Origin: Aureisphaera galaxeae
GTDB taxonomy: Bacteria > Bacteroidota > Bacteroidia > Flavobacteriales > Flavobacteriaceae
Length of the DNA stretch: 64,000 bases
NCBI RefSeq assembly: GCF_028561275.1
Contig: NZ_JAQQTF010000004.1
Coordinates: 930,001 to 994,000 of the forward strand
Direction: 5' to 3'
The notes under the pieces were generated by a model. That model searched no databases and had not been told where the DNA came from. It saw only the letters and a list, made by a program, of their open reading frames with translations. Below, in pieces: positions 1 through 9,665 of this stretch. Every line of letters begins with the position of its first letter. The stretch's first letter is position 1. Position numbers and translations under genes: made by a program.

Positions 1-1
1 C

Positions 2-835
2 TGGATGCACTTTTTGCTGCCAGTACTATACATGCTCACTCAGATTGGATATTATACGAGTCCTTTGGAAGTCAAGCTCAATGCCTACCTAGATGCCTAT
101 CATGATGCTATCCCTATGGTAGCCGTCCCCGAAGGTACTACCTATAAATATCAATTAATTAAAAGTGAATTCCGCTGGTTGATCCTTATTAGCGTTTCAG
201 TTTATATAGTGCTCTGCATTTTACTCCTTGTGAAAAAGCGAAAAACAATAAAACCTGCTACCCAAAAGGTGAAGGTCGATAAATATGTATTTACCCGGAA
301 CTCGGTCTTATCCCTCGTTCTGCTGCTTGGGGTATTGCTCTTCATCTTTCTGCGTTACGACGACGATGCAGGGGATCATTACATTGTGATTTTTATGGCT
401 GCACTCACCTTTGTAAGTTCAGTATTCATTCTTTCAGAATCACGGTTCTTCGAGAATTCTTGGATCGCCGATAAATATGAAACCCTTACTTCTAATGGGG
501 TGGACTTTGTAGACATTGAAACGTATTTGCAGGAGGGACTTTCCTTTCTCTCTTCAGAAATGTCCCTAAAATCCTTGGCTTCACATTTGGATGTAAATGC
601 CAATGCTGTTTCCAAAATCATCAACACAGAAACAGGATATAATTTCAACGATTATATCAATCAGAAGCGTATCGAAGTGGCCAAAGGTAAGCTGTTGGAT
701 TCCCAGTATGCTCATCTAACGGTCGAGGCCATTGGACAATCGGTAGGTTTCAATTCTAAATCTACTTTCTACAATGCCTTCAAAAAACATGTGGGCATAT
801 CCCCTACCCAATTTATGAAGCAAAATAAGGGATAA
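2..835 (+). CDS. AraC-family membrane regulator, 5' truncated by window edge
   Basis: Partial gene: the reading frame is open to the first base, so the N-terminus lies outside the window. The visible part has at least two hydrophobic membrane segments (about residues 58-75 and 101-115 counted from the first visible Met) and a later one near 130-145. The C-terminal ~100 residues form an AraC-type double helix-turn-helix, with the SLKSLASHLDVNANAVSKII and VGFNSKSTFYNAFKKHVGISP signatures. This is the common Bacteroidetes architecture of a polytopic membrane sensor joined to a cytoplasmic AraC DNA-binding domain, also seen at 53285-54319. It lies 102 bp upstream of the co-oriented acyltransferase gene and may control it; that is inference. 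Confidence 0.9.
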   Translation, partial: WMHFLLPVLYMLTQIGYYTSPLEVKLNAYLDAYHDAIPMVAVPEGTTYKYQLIKSEFRWLILISVSVYIVLCILLLVKKRKTIKPATQKVKVDKYVFTRNSVLSLVLLLGVLLFIFLRYDDDAGDHYIVIFMAALTFVSSVFILSESRFFENSWIADKYETLTSNGVDFVDIETYLQEGLSFLSSEMSLKSLASHLDVNANAVSKIINTETGYNFNDYINQKRIEVAKGKLLDSQYAHLTVEAIGQSVGFNSKSTFYNAFKKHVGISPTQFMKQNKG

Positions 836-937
836 AACTCTCCAATTTCTCCACTATTGTAATTCCGAACGGATGTGAGCCCTTAAAATTAGGCAGTTTA
901 CGACGCACATCTCAATTTTGTCGAAAAATAATTCATC

Positions 938-2086
938 ATGCAAAAAACAATTAGAAGACACGATTTAGACTGGTTACGGGTACTGGTATTTGGACTATTA
1001 ATTTTATATCATGTAGGGATGTTCTTTGTTCCTTGGGACTGGCATATCAAGAACAATATAATCTATGATTGGTTACGTTGGCCGATGATCTTTTTAAATC
1101 AGTGGCGCCTTCCCATCTTATTTGTTATATCTGGAATGGGAACATATTTCGCACTATCAAAAAGGAATCTGGGGCAATTCAATTTAGAGCGTTATCTGCG
1201 TTTGGGAGTTCCTTTGTTATTCGGAATGTTGATCATTGTTCCTCCACAGGTATACTTTGAGCGATTAACAACGGGCGAATTTGTAGGATCCTATTGGGAG
1301 TACTATACTACGGCTTCTTTTGCCGGAGGTCCTTATCCAGAAGGGAATATCACCTGGCACCACTTATGGTTTTTACCTTATCTATTTCTCTTTTCTTTGG
1401 TTTTATCTCCTCTATTCATCTATTTGAAACGAAACAAAACACGTTTTGTAGAATGGATCAAAAAAGTAATTTCGAAACCTTTCGGTTTCTATATTTTTAT
1501 CATTCCACTTTTTTTGGTTGAAGTATTTGTTGAACCCTTCTTCCCTACTACCCACGCTCTTATTGGCGATTGGTTTACGATCTCGTTTTATATTATTTTG
1601 TTTTTCTATGGCTTTGTGCTGATTGCCACAGGAAATGTCTTTTGGGAATCTTTAGAGCGCATTAAAAAGAAAGCCTTGATCTTAGGAATCATTTCATTTA
1701 CACTTTTAATCCTTAGATGGTTATTTATTGAAGCCGATGATTGGCCTCAACATTTAGGAGAAGGCGCCTTGAAGATTATTAATCTTTGGTCGTGGATACT
1801 GGTATTGTTTGGTTATGCAGCACAATATCTCAATAAACCCAGTCGTCAATTAAGTTATGCGAATCGCGCGGTGTATCCTTTTTATATCCTACACCAAACG
1901 ATTACTATTGCCTTGGGCTTTTATCTTATGAATTTGGAATGGAATTTCTTTATCAAGGCAGGGCTCATGACCTTAGGTACCTTCTTGATCAGCTGGATGA
2001 TTTATGATCTTATTATTCTGAGAATTCCATTATTACACCCAGTCTTTGGATTGAAAAAACAGAAAAAGACACCTCCAAATAGTTAG
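938..2086 (+). CDS. Acyltransferase 3 family integral membrane protein
   Basis: 382 aa with about ten hydrophobic segments over the whole length and the typical N-terminal signature RHDLDWLRVLVFGLLILYH, in which RxxxLDxLR and a membrane histidine are characteristic of acyltransferase-3/OpgC-like enzymes. A second conserved element, NRAVYPFYILHQTITI, is near residue 307. Members transfer acyl groups to sugars or other extracytoplasmic acceptors. The acceptor cannot be told from the sequence, and no glycan biosynthesis genes are adjacent. The ATG at 938 is supported because the conserved N-terminus starts a few residues after it. Transcription probably ends at the hairpin at 2119-2147. Confidence 0.88.
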   Translation: MQKTIRRHDLDWLRVLVFGLLILYHVGMFFVPWDWHIKNNIIYDWLRWPMIFLNQWRLPILFVISGMGTYFALSKRNLGQFNLERYLRLGVPLLFGMLIIVPPQVYFERLTTGEFVGSYWEYYTTASFAGGPYPEGNITWHHLWFLPYLFLFSLVLSPLFIYLKRNKTRFVEWIKKVISKPFGFYIFIIPLFLVEVFVEPFFPTTHALIGDWFTISFYIILFFYGFVLIATGNVFWESLERIKKKALILGIISFTLLILRWLFIEADDWPQHLGEGALKIINLWSWILVLFGYAAQYLNKPSRQLSYANRAVYPFYILHQTITIALGFYLMNLEWNFFIKAGLMTLGTFLISWMIYDLIILRIPLLHPVFGLKKQKKTPPNS

Positions 2087-2118
2087 AGGATCAATTATGC
2101 AGAGGACGTCTAATAAAG

Positions 2119-2147
2119 AAGCCCGTAAACAAAACACTTACGGGCTT
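2119..2147. terminator. Bidirectional intrinsic terminator
   Basis: Perfect 10-bp inverted repeat AAGCCCGTAA/TTACGGGCTT with a 9-nt loop, between the convergent genes ending at 2086 (+) and 2183 (-). The T-tract is poor, but position and stem strength suit a shared terminator. Confidence 0.75.
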
Positions 2148-2182
2148 ACTGTTCTAACTACTTCGGTTTCGATATACCGTTC

Positions 2183-4519
2183 TTAAGGTTCTAATGCAAA
2201 AGCTGCGCTTCTATGGGCATCACGTTTCACTCGGCTCCATCCATTTGTAGCCATAGTATAGACATTAAGGTTTTGCCCAAACGCGGCTTTTCCTTCCCCA
2301 TCGTCATAGCATTCACCCAATAATTCGGAAGGTGTAAAATTCTTGCTGTAGATACCTCCGCTCAAGGTATAACCCATAGCGCTATCTATTACCATTCCGT
2401 GCGCATTGGCATTGCCTACACCTCCGCAGGTTCCTTTTACCACACCAAAGCTGAACACCGCAAAATCATTAGGGTGCGTAGCTTCAAAAGTGATCTCAAG
2501 GGTAGCTTCTATACCATTGGGTTTGTAGTTTACAAAACCACAGCAGTCTAGGGATGCTGGCGAACCATTTACATTGATAGTAAAGATGTCGGCATCACAA
2601 CTTTCGTTGTCAAATCGCATCAACATATTGTAAGCATCCGCAGTTCCCCCAGAAATTACATTTCCTGTCGGATCTTCCAAGTACTGATCCGGTGCATTAC
2701 GACTTAAACCTGCATTGTTATGCTGCGGAATCTTAAAGGTATCCCTTGGGATATTGCTCAGAAGATTTCCAGCTTGATCAAACAGCTCCAATTTAAATTC
2801 ATACAATCCATCTCCACCCAAGGTGGTAGAATCGAATGCAATGGTTCTCATATTGTATGTTTGTTCGTGCCAAAGCGGACTGTCCTCGGGGACATTAAAT
2901 GGCGCCATCGTTGGTTGCTGTGGTGGGATGATATATAGATTGTCATTCCCTCCTACACTAAATGGTCCCAATTTCACACTGTTGGCTCCGATCTGTACAT
3001 CATTGTTCGAGTCCAAAAATTGAAAATCGTATCCCTTGTGTACGGCTCCTCCTGTAGGTGGAACTGGCTTATAGGAATCCCCAACTGGTGTAAGATCTGC
3101 ATCGGTTTTCTTACGATAACTCCATCTGTAGTAGTAGATTCCGTTGTTTGGCAAATCACTACCAAAGCCCATATATATGGAAGGAGTTCCTCCAAAGGGT
3201 CGCTTGTAATCATCTACCGTAGTTGTCATAGGCCACACATCTCCAAAGGCCGATGCGTCAGTTAAACCAATACGATCGTACGGTACCGTTTGACCCGGCG
3301 GTGGCAACAACACACTATCCTGTTCTATATGGGAAACACTGGTACCTTTACTAATGGTTCTTACGAATACCAATTCGCCCCCAATACCACAGTCACAGCA
3401 ACAATCTGCTGGTACCCGTGGATCGGTAATCTGAATGTTAATATCGCTACCACAATTATAATTCCAGTAGGTATAACATGGAATTGGTGGTTTATATACA
3501 GTGGTCCACTCTCCATTGATGAAGTATTCTACCCAAATGTAGATATCCGGCTTATCTCCAAAACAATTATAGGTAATTGTAGTATCGAATCTACCATTGG
3601 CATTGGTTTTTACAACAGCCAACTCCTTACACTTATAGAAGTAGGGCCACCACCATGGCCAAAGGCAGAACCAAGGATGAAATACCGCATAATTAGCCAC
3701 TATGGTTTCCCGAATGGTATTAAGGTTTCCTGTGGCTAAATTTTGTTTGATTGCAGTACTTAATTCCGGAAGTTGTTCGGTGACCTTAGCTCTTTTTTCC
3801 TCTACTGAAAGTGTATCGAACATATTTTCGACAGGAGGTGGTGTTGAGGTTGAAAGGGCCATGCGTTCAAAGGGCGGTGGATCGGGAATGGGCCTTGGTA
3901 TAGGTCTAATTCTCTCCGGTTTTAAAATGGCTTCAGGAACTCTTGCGATAATATGATCCGGAATTTTACGGATCCAAAAGATAATGGGATCTACTTCACA
4001 AATATGTACCCTTGCATTACATACTGGTTTGTTTTCCCATACATTGCCCATGTTTACCCATTTGGACAATTTACCTTTTACACGACATTTACAGTAAAGC
4101 CAGAACTGTGTAAGGAATTCTGGAATGGGAGCTACGCGTACGATGCTATCGTCTTGAAGCGCAGTCATTATGGGTTCATAGGCCTTGTAATTGTCCATCT
4201 CCTCCAAATTGGTAACAGCTAGGATTCGCTTGTCGGTGGTTGGTGCTACAAAAAGCCTTAGGTCCTCGGTGCGCTGTACGCGCTGATCTTTACTTAAGTC
4301 GAAGACGAGTTCTAGATCTTTTGCAAACTGACGCTGCAACAATCTTCCGCGACAGTCGAATAGAAACCCCACGAGGTCCAATTCTACTTGTGGGAGCTGT
4401 TCGTACGACAGTTGAACTTTGAATCGCAAAGGTGGATTCTTAGATTTTTTTTCCATGATTGTGGTTTTAAGTTTATCGCTTACTCTTTTCTTCTGAAGTG
4501 GATTTTCGGCTTCCTCCAT
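2183..4519 (-). CDS. Large conserved-hypothetical beta-rich protein (778 aa), no signal peptide
   Basis: I do not recognise a catalytic family. The N-terminal ~130 residues look like a beta-strand domain. Residues ~140-200 (CRVKGKL...KPVCNARVHICEVDP) and ~300-370 (VKTNANGRFDTTITY...) resemble transthyretin/CarboxypepD-like beta-sandwich segments split by a Pro-rich linker (RPIPRPIPDPPP). A Cys cluster (ADCCCDCG) follows, then a long Trp/Tyr/Asn-rich C-terminal half. There is no hydrophobic N-terminus, which is odd for such an extracellular-looking composition. Start at 4519; an internal ATG 21 codons later is an alternative. It follows the six-gene operon in the same direction but after a 367-bp gap holding palindromic sites, so it probably has its own promoter. 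A structural or binding role beside the upstream enzymes is inference only. Confidence 0.8.
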   Translation of the reverse strand: MEEAENPLQKKRVSDKLKTTIMEKKSKNPPLRFKVQLSYEQLPQVELDLVGFLFDCRGRLLQRQFAKDLELVFDLSKDQRVQRTEDLRLFVAPTTDKRILAVTNLEEMDNYKAYEPIMTALQDDSIVRVAPIPEFLTQFWLYCKCRVKGKLSKWVNMGNVWENKPVCNARVHICEVDPIIFWIRKIPDHIIARVPEAILKPERIRPIPRPIPDPPPFERMALSTSTPPPVENMFDTLSVEEKRAKVTEQLPELSTAIKQNLATGNLNTIRETIVANYAVFHPWFCLWPWWWPYFYKCKELAVVKTNANGRFDTTITYNCFGDKPDIYIWVEYFINGEWTTVYKPPIPCYTYWNYNCGSDINIQITDPRVPADCCCDCGIGGELVFVRTISKGTSVSHIEQDSVLLPPPGQTVPYDRIGLTDASAFGDVWPMTTTVDDYKRPFGGTPSIYMGFGSDLPNNGIYYYRWSYRKKTDADLTPVGDSYKPVPPTGGAVHKGYDFQFLDSNNDVQIGANSVKLGPFSVGGNDNLYIIPPQQPTMAPFNVPEDSPLWHEQTYNMRTIAFDSTTLGGDGLYEFKLELFDQAGNLLSNIPRDTFKIPQHNNAGLSRNAPDQYLEDPTGNVISGGTADAYNMLMRFDNESCDADIFTINVNGSPASLDCCGFVNYKPNGIEATLEITFEATHPNDFAVFSFGVVKGTCGGVGNANAHGMVIDSAMGYTLSGGIYSKNFTPSELLGECYDDGEGKAAFGQNLNVYTMATNGWSRVKRDAHRSAAFALEP

Positions 4520-4886
4520 GTTGTTCTACTACGTATACAAGCAGTGCCCATACATAGCATTCATGCTACATACGCGCTTTTTTGGGCTGATACGATATAG
4601 TTGTTCGGCCTAACACACGAAAGAATTCTGAAGATGGAGGAGATAAGGTGATGAGTAGATAAGAGATGGCTAGTAGATTCGTAATCTTATCTATAGAAAC
4701 CTTTTAAAACGTTTCATAAACTCCTTTTACATACCCAAATAGTAAGCGGGTTTAGGTATTGTGCTGTTAGGTTAATACAAATATAAGAAACTGAATATCA
4801 GATATTAAGGAGTATTGACCTTATTTTAATATAGGAAAAACCCTTTTTGGGTATATCACTATTATTTTTTGTGGTAGATGTACTTT
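4520..4886 (-). promoter_or_regulatory. Intergenic leader with degenerate ACCC/GGGTAT palindromes
   Basis: This 367-bp stretch holds no convincing gene. It has an AAACCC-N5-GGGTAT element at 4838-4854 and a looser ATACCC-N11-GGGTTTAGGTAT element at 4731-4759. Both resemble the perfect ATACCC-N6-GGGTAT sites at 18562 and 19813. They lie upstream of the 778-aa protein gene and downstream of the helicase stop, so they may be its control region; the first could alternatively be a weak terminator hairpin. Confidence 0.45.
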
Positions 4887-7800
4887 TTAATGACAAAACA
4901 CCTTAAAACTTGCTCCTAAGGACCCTATGGCAGCAAGCGTGTTTTTAAGAATAAGTGCGGCCTGTATTACTTCGGCATTCGGATTATCTTTCGTTAATTC
5001 CTTAATAAAACGATCCTTCGAAAAGGAACCTCCGATAACGGCCCAAACCTCTTTTTGAGCGTTGGGATTCAGTTTAAGGGCTTCAATGGCATCCCAGGCC
5101 TTGTCGTCCGTATAACCCGTTGTATTACGCCGAATCCTATTCCTTATTTTGAAGTCGATCCCCTGTTTTTCATTTTTGTATTGCCAAGAATATTCTTTCG
5201 CCCATCGATCAAGGTGTTTGGGTTTCTTGGTATCGAACATGGATATGTATTGAATATTCTTAATGGCTTGATTACAAACTTCACTCACCTGAGTGGCTCC
5301 GTAACCTTGGGTAGCCTGTGTTGGTTTGTTGCCCTTCCCTTTTGCGTGAATGAAAATAAGCCGGTTATCATCGGTAATTGCTATGAAGTCCGCGCACTCG
5401 GTGCCCATATCATCGCACACCAATAGATCTATTTTCGTACCGAAATGTTTTGCTAGTTCGGTTTTTTCGCCGAACGTATCAATTAGGTTGAAAATGGACT
5501 TCTCTTGCCACGAATTATCATCTTTTCCATTTTTAATCCCTTTTTCGGAAGTACACCAGCTCAAGGCATCTATTCCATGAATGATCTTTTTTAAGGTAAA
5601 ATTTCGTTCATTCAGTTGACGTCCATAACGCAAGGAGGTTTTGTAGAAAAAACCATTAGCATATAAGTAATGCTTCTCGGTTAAAATTCGGAAGGCTTGA
5701 TGTTCATTCAGCTGTCGAATTATACTGGAAGTTTGAGAATTAGCCCTATCATGTATAATGGCGTTTAGTTCCAGCTGTGGTGCTTTCAGCATGAACTTCT
5801 TCACTTCCTTGTCGAAAGCTATTTCGATTCGATATTCTGTCTCATTTAGTCTAAGCTTGAAAAAATAAATGCCCTTATACTTCTTGATAGGCAAACATTT
5901 ATCTTCGATGTCATAAATGGAAACTCCTTCTTTCTGTTCTTCAATATCAAATAAGTCCAAAAGGATATTTCTAGGAACTTCATCAATTACATTCAACTTT
6001 TCATTGGCGTACCTATCAAAAGTTGTCACAGGAACATTGTTAACGTCTGAAATTCGATCTATTAAGTAATCCAACCAGGCGAGGTATTCATTCAATGAAA
6101 CGTACTTAGATTCGGATTGGGTAATCCTACCATTTTTAAAACCCACATAGGTACGTAATTGCACGGTTCCATCCCCTTCAGGCTCTCGTTTGTAATTTTT
6201 ATAGGTCTTCTTACCAATATACGATCCGAAGGCAGATGTTATGTAATGCGTGAAGTCGTTAAGAAAGGGAGTCGATTTCTCGATAGAAGGTGCCTGAAAA
6301 CTATGCGACCGCAATTCACGTGATCCCATGGCAGAATTATTAAGCGAAACACGGATAAGATTGGTCTTATCATCTTCCGAAAAAATACGTTTTAGGCGTT
6401 TGGGGTTTACCCCCATTCCGATACCCAATAGACTTTTACCCAATGGAACTTTCCCAGAACTGGTGTAATAGGCGATGTACTCAGGAAAGGCTTTTATAAG
6501 AATTACATCATTTGAGATTACGGGAAAATAACGCTCCTTTAGAAACCCTGAATTTGAAATGGAAATATAGAGGTATATCCGTGTATTGGAGTCTATATGA
6601 TAACTGGAGTAAATTCTATCATCCTCCCTGAGTTGCTTTTCTATTCCATTTATACAATACCGGTCAAGGTTAAAATTATTCAGGCGCTCAAAAAAATTCA
6701 CTTTTAAAGGTAGTTGAACTACATTATTTATTTCCAAAGGAGATATGAGGCTGAAAGTTTCCATATTTAATTTAGAACGGAACCTGCCCTCCAGATACAT
6801 TTGATCCGGCATATTTTCATTAATAAGCTCGAAAGCGTTTTCCACAAAACTCTTTTGGTTATATCCTTCATCTTCTGCATACAAAAACCCCTTCCATTCC
6901 GATAGGTAATTCTCATCTGTATAATTGAATACAAAAGCTCTTTCTTCCTTCCTTTCAGGATTTCTAATAATTCTTCCTATTTGCTGTACCAGTGATCTTG
7001 TATTACGCAAGGGTTCATATACCGCAAGGACACGAAAAGAGGGGTCATCAATACCTTCCAACAGTTTGTATTGGTGGATCCAAACTACGGGGGCATTGGG
7101 ACGCTGTGGATCTTCGGGTACTTTCCTTACTAATCTATCTTTGAGACTTTCATCTTTTAGAGCGTCAACAAATCCTGAGTCGAAAGCCTCATGTATCGCT
7201 ATGAAATCCACTTTCAGTGCCTGCAGGGTTTTTGCCATTTCCATTATGGAATAGCGATTATCGCAATTGATGATAATCTTATTCTTATTGGAAAGTTCAT
7301 CCCCTATTTTCACTTTATAATGATCGATAACATCCATTACAAATGCCTCTGCAGAATCCGCTTTTCCGAGATCGAAAATCTCAATATGTCGTATATACCC
7401 CTTGTTTACAATCTTATTATAAGACGCTATATACGAAAGGTCCCAATCTATATCGAAACTTTTAAGGTCGTTACGGAATGGGGTTGCGGTAAATATGATG
7501 CGCGGCACGTTAAAGGCCCTAATAGTGTGACTCCATGAAGTAGCGGGTTCGTAATGGCCTTCATCAAAAATTACAAGGGATACGTTATCCAATAATTTTT
7601 GGTATTCTTCCTTGTGTTTACTGGCTACTTGTATCTTTTGAATGGTACAAACCAGTACAAATGGGGTTCCTTTGGGGTTTTCTTTGAGGTAATGATCCAG
7701 TGGTTTGGAATAATCGCAGACCTTTCTTTCGCTGATGTCTACGTCTATTTTCTGGAAAAAGTTCTTCGAGTTCGCTGAAATGGAAGTATCCGATCTATCC

Positions 7801-8069
7801 CCTATCTGATTTCTTATCTGTGTGGAAACAGCAACCCTAGGGCTAACGACCAGTATTGCACCTTTTATCTTCGTACATCGCGCAAGCGCTGCTATAATAG
7901 CTGTTTTTCCACTTCCAGTAGGCATGGCTACTAGGGCGGATTCATCGGTTACGTCATTCGTGTAAGCTTCAACATAATCAAAAACCCGTTCGGTTGCCTC
8001 CTGTTGAAAATCCCAAAGTTCGTTATATACGGCGGTATAGTCTTTAGATTTTATGGTATTTCTTGGCAT
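4887..8069 (-). CDS. Superfamily 2 DEAD/DEAH helicase with C-terminal PD-(D/E)xK-like nuclease region
   Basis: 1060 aa. The N-terminal third is an SF2 helicase: Walker A MPTGSGKT (residues ~49-56), DEGH box (169-172), TATPF (194-198) and motif VI QQIGRIIRNPER (~365-376), as in type III Res/UvrB-like ATPases. The middle ~450 residues match nothing I recognise. Near the C-terminus, ECADFIAI...LIFIHAK (D894, H908-A-K910) has the spacing of a PD-(D/E)xK nuclease core with His in place of the usual Glu; this is inference from motif shape. It is the last gene of the operon, 37 bp after the MBL-fold gene. There is no methyltransferase nearby, so it is not an ordinary restriction system. A nucleic-acid-processing or defence role is plausible but unproven. 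Confidence 0.88.
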   Translation of the reverse strand: MPRNTIKSKDYTAVYNELWDFQQEATERVFDYVEAYTNDVTDESALVAMPTGSGKTAIIAALARCTKIKGAILVVSPRVAVSTQIRNQIGDRSDTSISANSKNFFQKIDVDISERKVCDYSKPLDHYLKENPKGTPFVLVCTIQKIQVASKHKEEYQKLLDNVSLVIFDEGHYEPATSWSHTIRAFNVPRIIFTATPFRNDLKSFDIDWDLSYIASYNKIVNKGYIRHIEIFDLGKADSAEAFVMDVIDHYKVKIGDELSNKNKIIINCDNRYSIMEMAKTLQALKVDFIAIHEAFDSGFVDALKDESLKDRLVRKVPEDPQRPNAPVVWIHQYKLLEGIDDPSFRVLAVYEPLRNTRSLVQQIGRIIRNPERKEERAFVFNYTDENYLSEWKGFLYAEDEGYNQKSFVENAFELINENMPDQMYLEGRFRSKLNMETFSLISPLEINNVVQLPLKVNFFERLNNFNLDRYCINGIEKQLREDDRIYSSYHIDSNTRIYLYISISNSGFLKERYFPVISNDVILIKAFPEYIAYYTSSGKVPLGKSLLGIGMGVNPKRLKRIFSEDDKTNLIRVSLNNSAMGSRELRSHSFQAPSIEKSTPFLNDFTHYITSAFGSYIGKKTYKNYKREPEGDGTVQLRTYVGFKNGRITQSESKYVSLNEYLAWLDYLIDRISDVNNVPVTTFDRYANEKLNVIDEVPRNILLDLFDIEEQKEGVSIYDIEDKCLPIKKYKGIYFFKLRLNETEYRIEIAFDKEVKKFMLKAPQLELNAIIHDRANSQTSSIIRQLNEHQAFRILTEKHYLYANGFFYKTSLRYGRQLNERNFTLKKIIHGIDALSWCTSEKGIKNGKDDNSWQEKSIFNLIDTFGEKTELAKHFGTKIDLLVCDDMGTECADFIAITDDNRLIFIHAKGKGNKPTQATQGYGATQVSEVCNQAIKNIQYISMFDTKKPKHLDRWAKEYSWQYKNEKQGIDFKIRNRIRRNTTGYTDDKAWDAIEALKLNPNAQKEVWAVIGGSFSKDRFIKELTKDNPNAEVIQAALILKNTLAAIGSLGASFKVFCH

Positions 8070-8106
8070 GTCTTATTTGAGGAGTTTATTGTTTAAAAGG
8101 AAATCA

Positions 8107-9645
8107 TTACCTGTCGAAAATCTGATAATCAAAATAAAGGTCATCTATCTCTGTCCTGTCAATAAATCGTTTCCATTCGGTATCCGAGATGTTTTCGGGT
8201 TTCTTCAAATTACTTTCATTGGTTTGAAATACCCTTCCCTGGCTTTTCTTTACCAATGCCTCCTTAATGGTAGGCAAAGGATGTCTCCAGGGTTTACTTT
8301 TAGAGTTTGCCCATTTGCTCGCCGCTGGAATCATAGTAGTGAACTCGTTGGAAAACTTACCAACGCCTAACCAACTAATATTAGGGTGATCGTCATCAAT
8401 TTTACCATTCAATGTGGCATTATGACTTCCGTGGTGACATGCCTTATAGAGAACCGTTTGGCCTAAAATCTCTTTGGCTGTCTTGGAAGTACCCTCTTCA
8501 CTAAAACTATGGTCATTCCAAGATACCCAACTTCCTCTTTGGGCATCTCCTCCAAATAGAAGTACTTTCTTACTGCCAGGTAATTCGAAAGCAACAACAA
8601 GGCTTGTATTGTTTATACCGTCATTCAGTTTTAATGCCATCGATTCTGCTATGTAAAGCCATTCCTCGTCGATGCGTCTCCATGGTGCATTACTGAAAGT
8701 CTCCTTCTGATCGTGATCCTCTATGTCCAAAATATCTTCCTTTCCATAATATTCCTTGAAGAACCCGTGGCCAAAGGCGTCCTCATTGTTAATTCGAAAT
8801 TCCCTTCGGAAGGGTGAGGTATTGTCTTCTGTTGTTACGGCATTGTTGAATGAAAACATATGTGCTTTGTGCGTTTGAAAACCTTCATTGGCCCTGGGAT
8901 CCTCATCCAATAGTAATTTTTCATCCCTAGGTGGTCCCAGTATATAAGCCTTTACCTGTTGGGTACCATTACCATTTGTCTTTTGCATAACTCTGGTTTC
9001 ATCGAGATTCACTACTTCCCCAGGATTTAGATATCGCACCCCTTTATTTTCTTGTGCTTTATCCTTCACATATTTCATAGCTTGTTTGTTGGATGACTTT
9101 GAAGGATCTTCCACGAGCCCTCTCAATTCATCTACCGATAGCACTTGGTCATTGGTATTGCCAAACTCCATTCCCAAAAGATCATCGAGACGCTCTAGGG
9201 TGCTATTTTCCTCTTTCAGCATCATTCCTAGTTTATCACGACTCTCAACCAACTGCAAAAGTTGATCTTTATGGGTTTGCCTTAATTTATTGGCCAGTTC
9301 GTCTGCGGGATTTTCGGTCCAGGCAAACCAAGCTTCTTTAATGGTAAAATCCTTAAAGTATGGACTCCTCTTCTTCCAAAATGCATTTACATGATCTTCG
9401 TGCTCATGGGTAACTATAACCAAATCTATTATCTTTCCTGTCGCTTCTGCTAACTGATCTATAATAGCCTTTATATCCTTATTGGGAAGGAACTTTCTCG
9501 AACCGTTCTTTGCTCCACAATCGATTAGAATATAATAGGGCTGATTTTCGTTTTCACGGGGAATAGCTATAAGAAAGCAATCTCCGTGGCCTATGCGATA
9601 CATTCGAACGGAAACACCGTCTTGTGGTGGAATTAATTTAGGCAT
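8107..9645 (-). CDS. ComEC-like metallo-beta-lactamase-fold hydrolase
   Basis: 512 aa, soluble, no signal peptide. The MBL core is clear: LIDCGAKNG, then THEHEDH (HxHxDH, residues 80-85), a later Asp in KVLLFGGDAQ, and CHHGSHN as the downstream His motif. FGGDA/HHGSHN is typical of the ComEC-type MBL domain, whose relatives include DNA- and phosphodiester-cleaving enzymes. A long insertion (roughly residues 110-290) separates the metal motifs and is richer in charged residues than usual. The gene lies 20 bp after the metallopeptidase gene and 37 bp before the helicase gene, so all three are almost certainly co-transcribed. Nuclease or phosphodiesterase activity is an inference from the family. 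Confidence 0.9.
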   Translation of the reverse strand: MPKLIPPQDGVSVRMYRIGHGDCFLIAIPRENENQPYYILIDCGAKNGSRKFLPNKDIKAIIDQLAEATGKIIDLVIVTHEHEDHVNAFWKKRSPYFKDFTIKEAWFAWTENPADELANKLRQTHKDQLLQLVESRDKLGMMLKEENSTLERLDDLLGMEFGNTNDQVLSVDELRGLVEDPSKSSNKQAMKYVKDKAQENKGVRYLNPGEVVNLDETRVMQKTNGNGTQQVKAYILGPPRDEKLLLDEDPRANEGFQTHKAHMFSFNNAVTTEDNTSPFRREFRINNEDAFGHGFFKEYYGKEDILDIEDHDQKETFSNAPWRRIDEEWLYIAESMALKLNDGINNTSLVVAFELPGSKKVLLFGGDAQRGSWVSWNDHSFSEEGTSKTAKEILGQTVLYKACHHGSHNATLNGKIDDDHPNISWLGVGKFSNEFTTMIPAASKWANSKSKPWRHPLPTIKEALVKKSQGRVFQTNESNLKKPENISDTEWKRFIDRTEIDDLYFDYQIFDR

Positions 9646-9665
9646 AATACTTTATTTGATGTTTA

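Noticed and set aside
3290-3739. 149-codon plus-strand open frame inside the 778-aa protein gene
   Set aside because: Antisense shadow of a longer, better supported gene; composition is implausible for a protein.
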